Part shown: positions 62,547 to 64,000 of the stretch, in pieces
Position numbering within the stretch: position 1 is the first letter of the stretch
Layout: every line of letters begins with the position of its first letter
Assembly: GCF_000422945.1 (NCBI RefSeq)
Contig: NZ_KE383964.1
Span: forward strand, 248,001 to 312,000
Length of the DNA stretch: 64,000 nucleotides
DNA from: Daejeonella oryzae DSM 19973
GTDB lineage: Bacteria > Bacteroidota > Bacteroidia > Sphingobacteriales > Sphingobacteriaceae
Direction of reading: 5' to 3'
The notes under the pieces: model-generated
Database searches by the model: none
The model's input: only the letters and a program-made list of their open reading frames with translations
What the model was told of the DNA's origin: nothing
Made by a program: the position numbers and the translations under genes

Positions 62547-64000
62547 TCCGTTTTTAATTTGGATTGACTGAAAGCATAATATAAAATCAGCCCGAATCCG
62601 GATAACATGATCAAATGATAAGGCAGGAAACCAAAATCCATAAAATAGATTCCGGCAAAAACAGCAAAGAGAAAATAGATAAATAAAATGATCTCCGGGA
62701 GTTCTTTAAATATGCTTTTTTTACTGAGATATTGATTGCTGATCAACGCATTTTTCCCCGTATCAATACTGAATTTAGGCGTGCGGATAAATGATGTTTT
62801 CTTCCCGATAACGCCCTGAAATATGGCCGTGGTATTATGATATGATAATCCCAGAGAAACTAAAATAGCAATAGGGAACACCTGAACTATTTCTCTCAAA
62901 GCTTCCCTCAACGTATTTTTTTCTGTCCAGATGGTTGTTAAACAATAACTGAAATTTATAATAAATACAGAAAAGAAGATTGCATTCAGTTTAAAAAATA
63001 AGTCGAAATCGGGATCGAGGTTTTTCACAAACATAGCCGGAACACTCAAAACACTGCTCATTAATATAAACAGATATACATAGTTACTAAGCAGGTGAAA
63101 GGAGCCGAAAATCTTTACGCTTAAAGATACCTCTGATTTCCAGAGGTCGGTAATAATTTTTTTAGAGGTTTCAATACCACCTTTAATCCACCGGAATTGC
63201 TGAGTTTTTACTCCATTTAATAAAAATGGGAGCTCAGCCGGTGTAACTATATGAGGACAATAGCAAAGTTTCCATCCTTTCATTTGAGCACGGTAACTTA
63301 AGTCCAGATCTTCTGTAAGTGTGTCATATTGCCAGCCTCCCGCATCAACAATGCAGGATTTACGCCATATGCCCGCTGTTCCGTTAAAATTAATGAAGAG
63401 GTTAGATTTATTACGCCCTTCCTGGTCAATGATAAAATGCCCGTTTAAGCCCAGTTCCTGAGCACGTGTTAGCCAGGACTGATTTCCGTTAATATGTCCC
63501 CAACGTGTTTGAACAAGCCCGATATTCGGCGTGCTGAAATAGGGTAGTGCTTTGAGTAAGAAATCAGGTTCAGGAATAAAATCAGCGTCAAAAATCGCAA
63601 GGAAGTCGCCTTTGGCAATCAGCAATCCTTCCTGTAAAGCTCCGGCTTTAAAGCCTATTCGATTTGCTCTTTTAATATGCCGGATGTTGAAACCTGATTT
63701 TTGTAACTGCTTAATTTTATTGCTGCAAATTAAAACAGATTCATCTGTAGAATCATCCAAAACCTGAATTTCTAATTTTTCTTTAGGATAATTAAGTTTT
63801 GAAACTGCATCCAATAAGCGTTCGATAACAAATTTTTCATTGTATAAAGGTAGCTGCACAGTTAAAAGCGGGAGAAACTGCCTTTTTAACTTCGGCTGTT
63901 TTTTATGCCGATTTTTAAAAAATTTATATAGCAATGCCAGTTGTCCAACACTAAACAGAATGACAAAAAAAACTGAAATTGAATATAAAATAACAATGCT
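62543..64000 (-). CDS. Processive GT2 glycosyltransferase (cellulose synthase-like), 5' end outside window
   Basis: At least 485 aa. The frame remains open past the TTG at 63934 to the right edge, where it encodes the membrane helix YSISVFFVILFSVGQLALLY, so the true start is beyond the window. The catalytic domain has VQLPLYNE, LDDSTDES, IFDADFIPEPDF, TEDLDLS and the QxxRW-type QQFRWIKG, the signature of processive beta-glycosyltransferases. Four or more C-terminal helices follow. It may make a beta-linked polysaccharide or a glycolipid; substrate unknown. Confidence 0.88.
   Translation of the reverse strand, partial: SIVILYSISVFFVILFSVGQLALLYKFFKNRHKKQPKLKRQFLPLLTVQLPLYNEKFVIERLLDAVSKLNYPKEKLEIQVLDDSTDESVLICSNKIKQLQKSGFNIRHIKRANRIGFKAGALQEGLLIAKGDFLAIFDADFIPEPDFLLKALPYFSTPNIGLVQTRWGHINGNQSWLTRAQELGLNGHFIIDQEGRNKSNLFINFNGTAGIWRKSCIVDAGGWQYDTLTEDLDLSYRAQMKGWKLCYCPHIVTPAELPFLLNGVKTQQFRWIKGGIETSKKIITDLWKSEVSLSVKIFGSFHLLSNYVYLFILMSSVLSVPAMFVKNLDPDFDLFFKLNAIFFSVFIINFSYCLTTIWTEKNTLREALREIVQVFPIAILVSLGLSYHNTTAIFQGVIGKKTSFIRTPKFSIDTGKNALISNQYLSKKSIFKELPEIILFIYFLFAVFAGIYFMDFGFLPYHLIMLSGFGLILYYAFSQSKLKTE

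Noticed and set aside
1-64000. CRISPR array, rRNA operon, intact IS element or prophage
   Set aside because: No regularly spaced direct repeats, no rRNA-like stretches and no transposase, integrase or phage structural genes were seen.

Overview
The window is chromosomal DNA of a member of the Bacteroidota, most likely of the Sphingobacteriia (class-level guess). Reasons: low G+C; promoters of the form TTTG-N20-TAnnTTTG; lipoproteins and families typical of the phylum (BatA-domain protein, DUF4199, DUF2520, DUF5995, DUF2007, GH3-like protein, two-domain HisB, HisIE fusion); and several TTG starts. Coding density is high. There are no rRNAs, CRISPR arrays, intact insertion sequences or prophage genes. 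Most of the window is ordinary core genome with one plausible accessory stretch (about 36.8-43.4 kb).

Layout. 0-4.1 kb (+): end of a cytochrome c assembly gene, a DUF2520 oxidoreductase, ferredoxin fdx and iscX, kdsC, maf and a membrane protein. 4.1-8.1 kb (-): a Ppx/GppA phosphatase, a NatA/NatB-type ABC exporter and a DUF5995 protein. 8.4-9.6 kb (+): a cytoplasmic papain-like peptidase followed at once by a chagasin-type inhibitor. 9.6-13.8 kb (-): dnaJ, grpE, ftsE with a 67-aa partner, and a LuxC-type acyl-CoA reductase, which faces a 4Fe-4S ferredoxin on the plus strand. 14.3-15.7 kb: UspA and an NlpC/P60 hydrolase.

15.7-24.3 kb (-): a complete histidine operon, hisG-D-C-B-H-A-F-IE, with a WD40 protein and a small lipoprotein appended at its 3' end. 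I found a histidine-rich leader peptide (five His in nine codons) behind a Bacteroidota -7 element and with strong RNA pairing potential, so the operon is probably controlled by attenuation.

24.4-36.7 kb (+): BatA-domain protein, a dihydroorotase-like protein without key catalytic residues, DUF4199, two GT2 glycosyltransferases, GH3-like protein, dxr, rseP, hscB and tRNA-Leu(CAA). 36.8-37.15 kb is non-coding and may hold a mobile-element relic. 37.2-43.4 kb: a TetR regulator divergent from DUF2490, a beta-carbonic anhydrase lipoprotein, a P-type cation ATPase and a tandem Usp protein, with palindromes in the divergent promoter. 43.5-46.4 kb: small proteins and an Ntn-type acylase. 46.5-53.0 kb: a compact signalling operon of CHASE3-GAF hybrid kinase, CheR, CheB and a REC-kinase-REC protein, with no chemoreceptor. 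53-56.4 kb: lipoprotein, GT-C mannosyltransferase, BtuF-like binding protein, DUF2007. 56.4-64 kb: tRNA-Leu(TAG), tig-clpP-clpX, AMP nucleosidase, a CBS-domain cysteine-synthase-fold enzyme and a processive GT2 cut by the right edge.

No clearly new multi-gene defence or mobile system is visible. The strongest unusual signals are the his leader, the protease/inhibitor pair, the pseudo-dihydroorotase, the carbonic anhydrase/ATPase cluster and the CheR/CheB kinase module.
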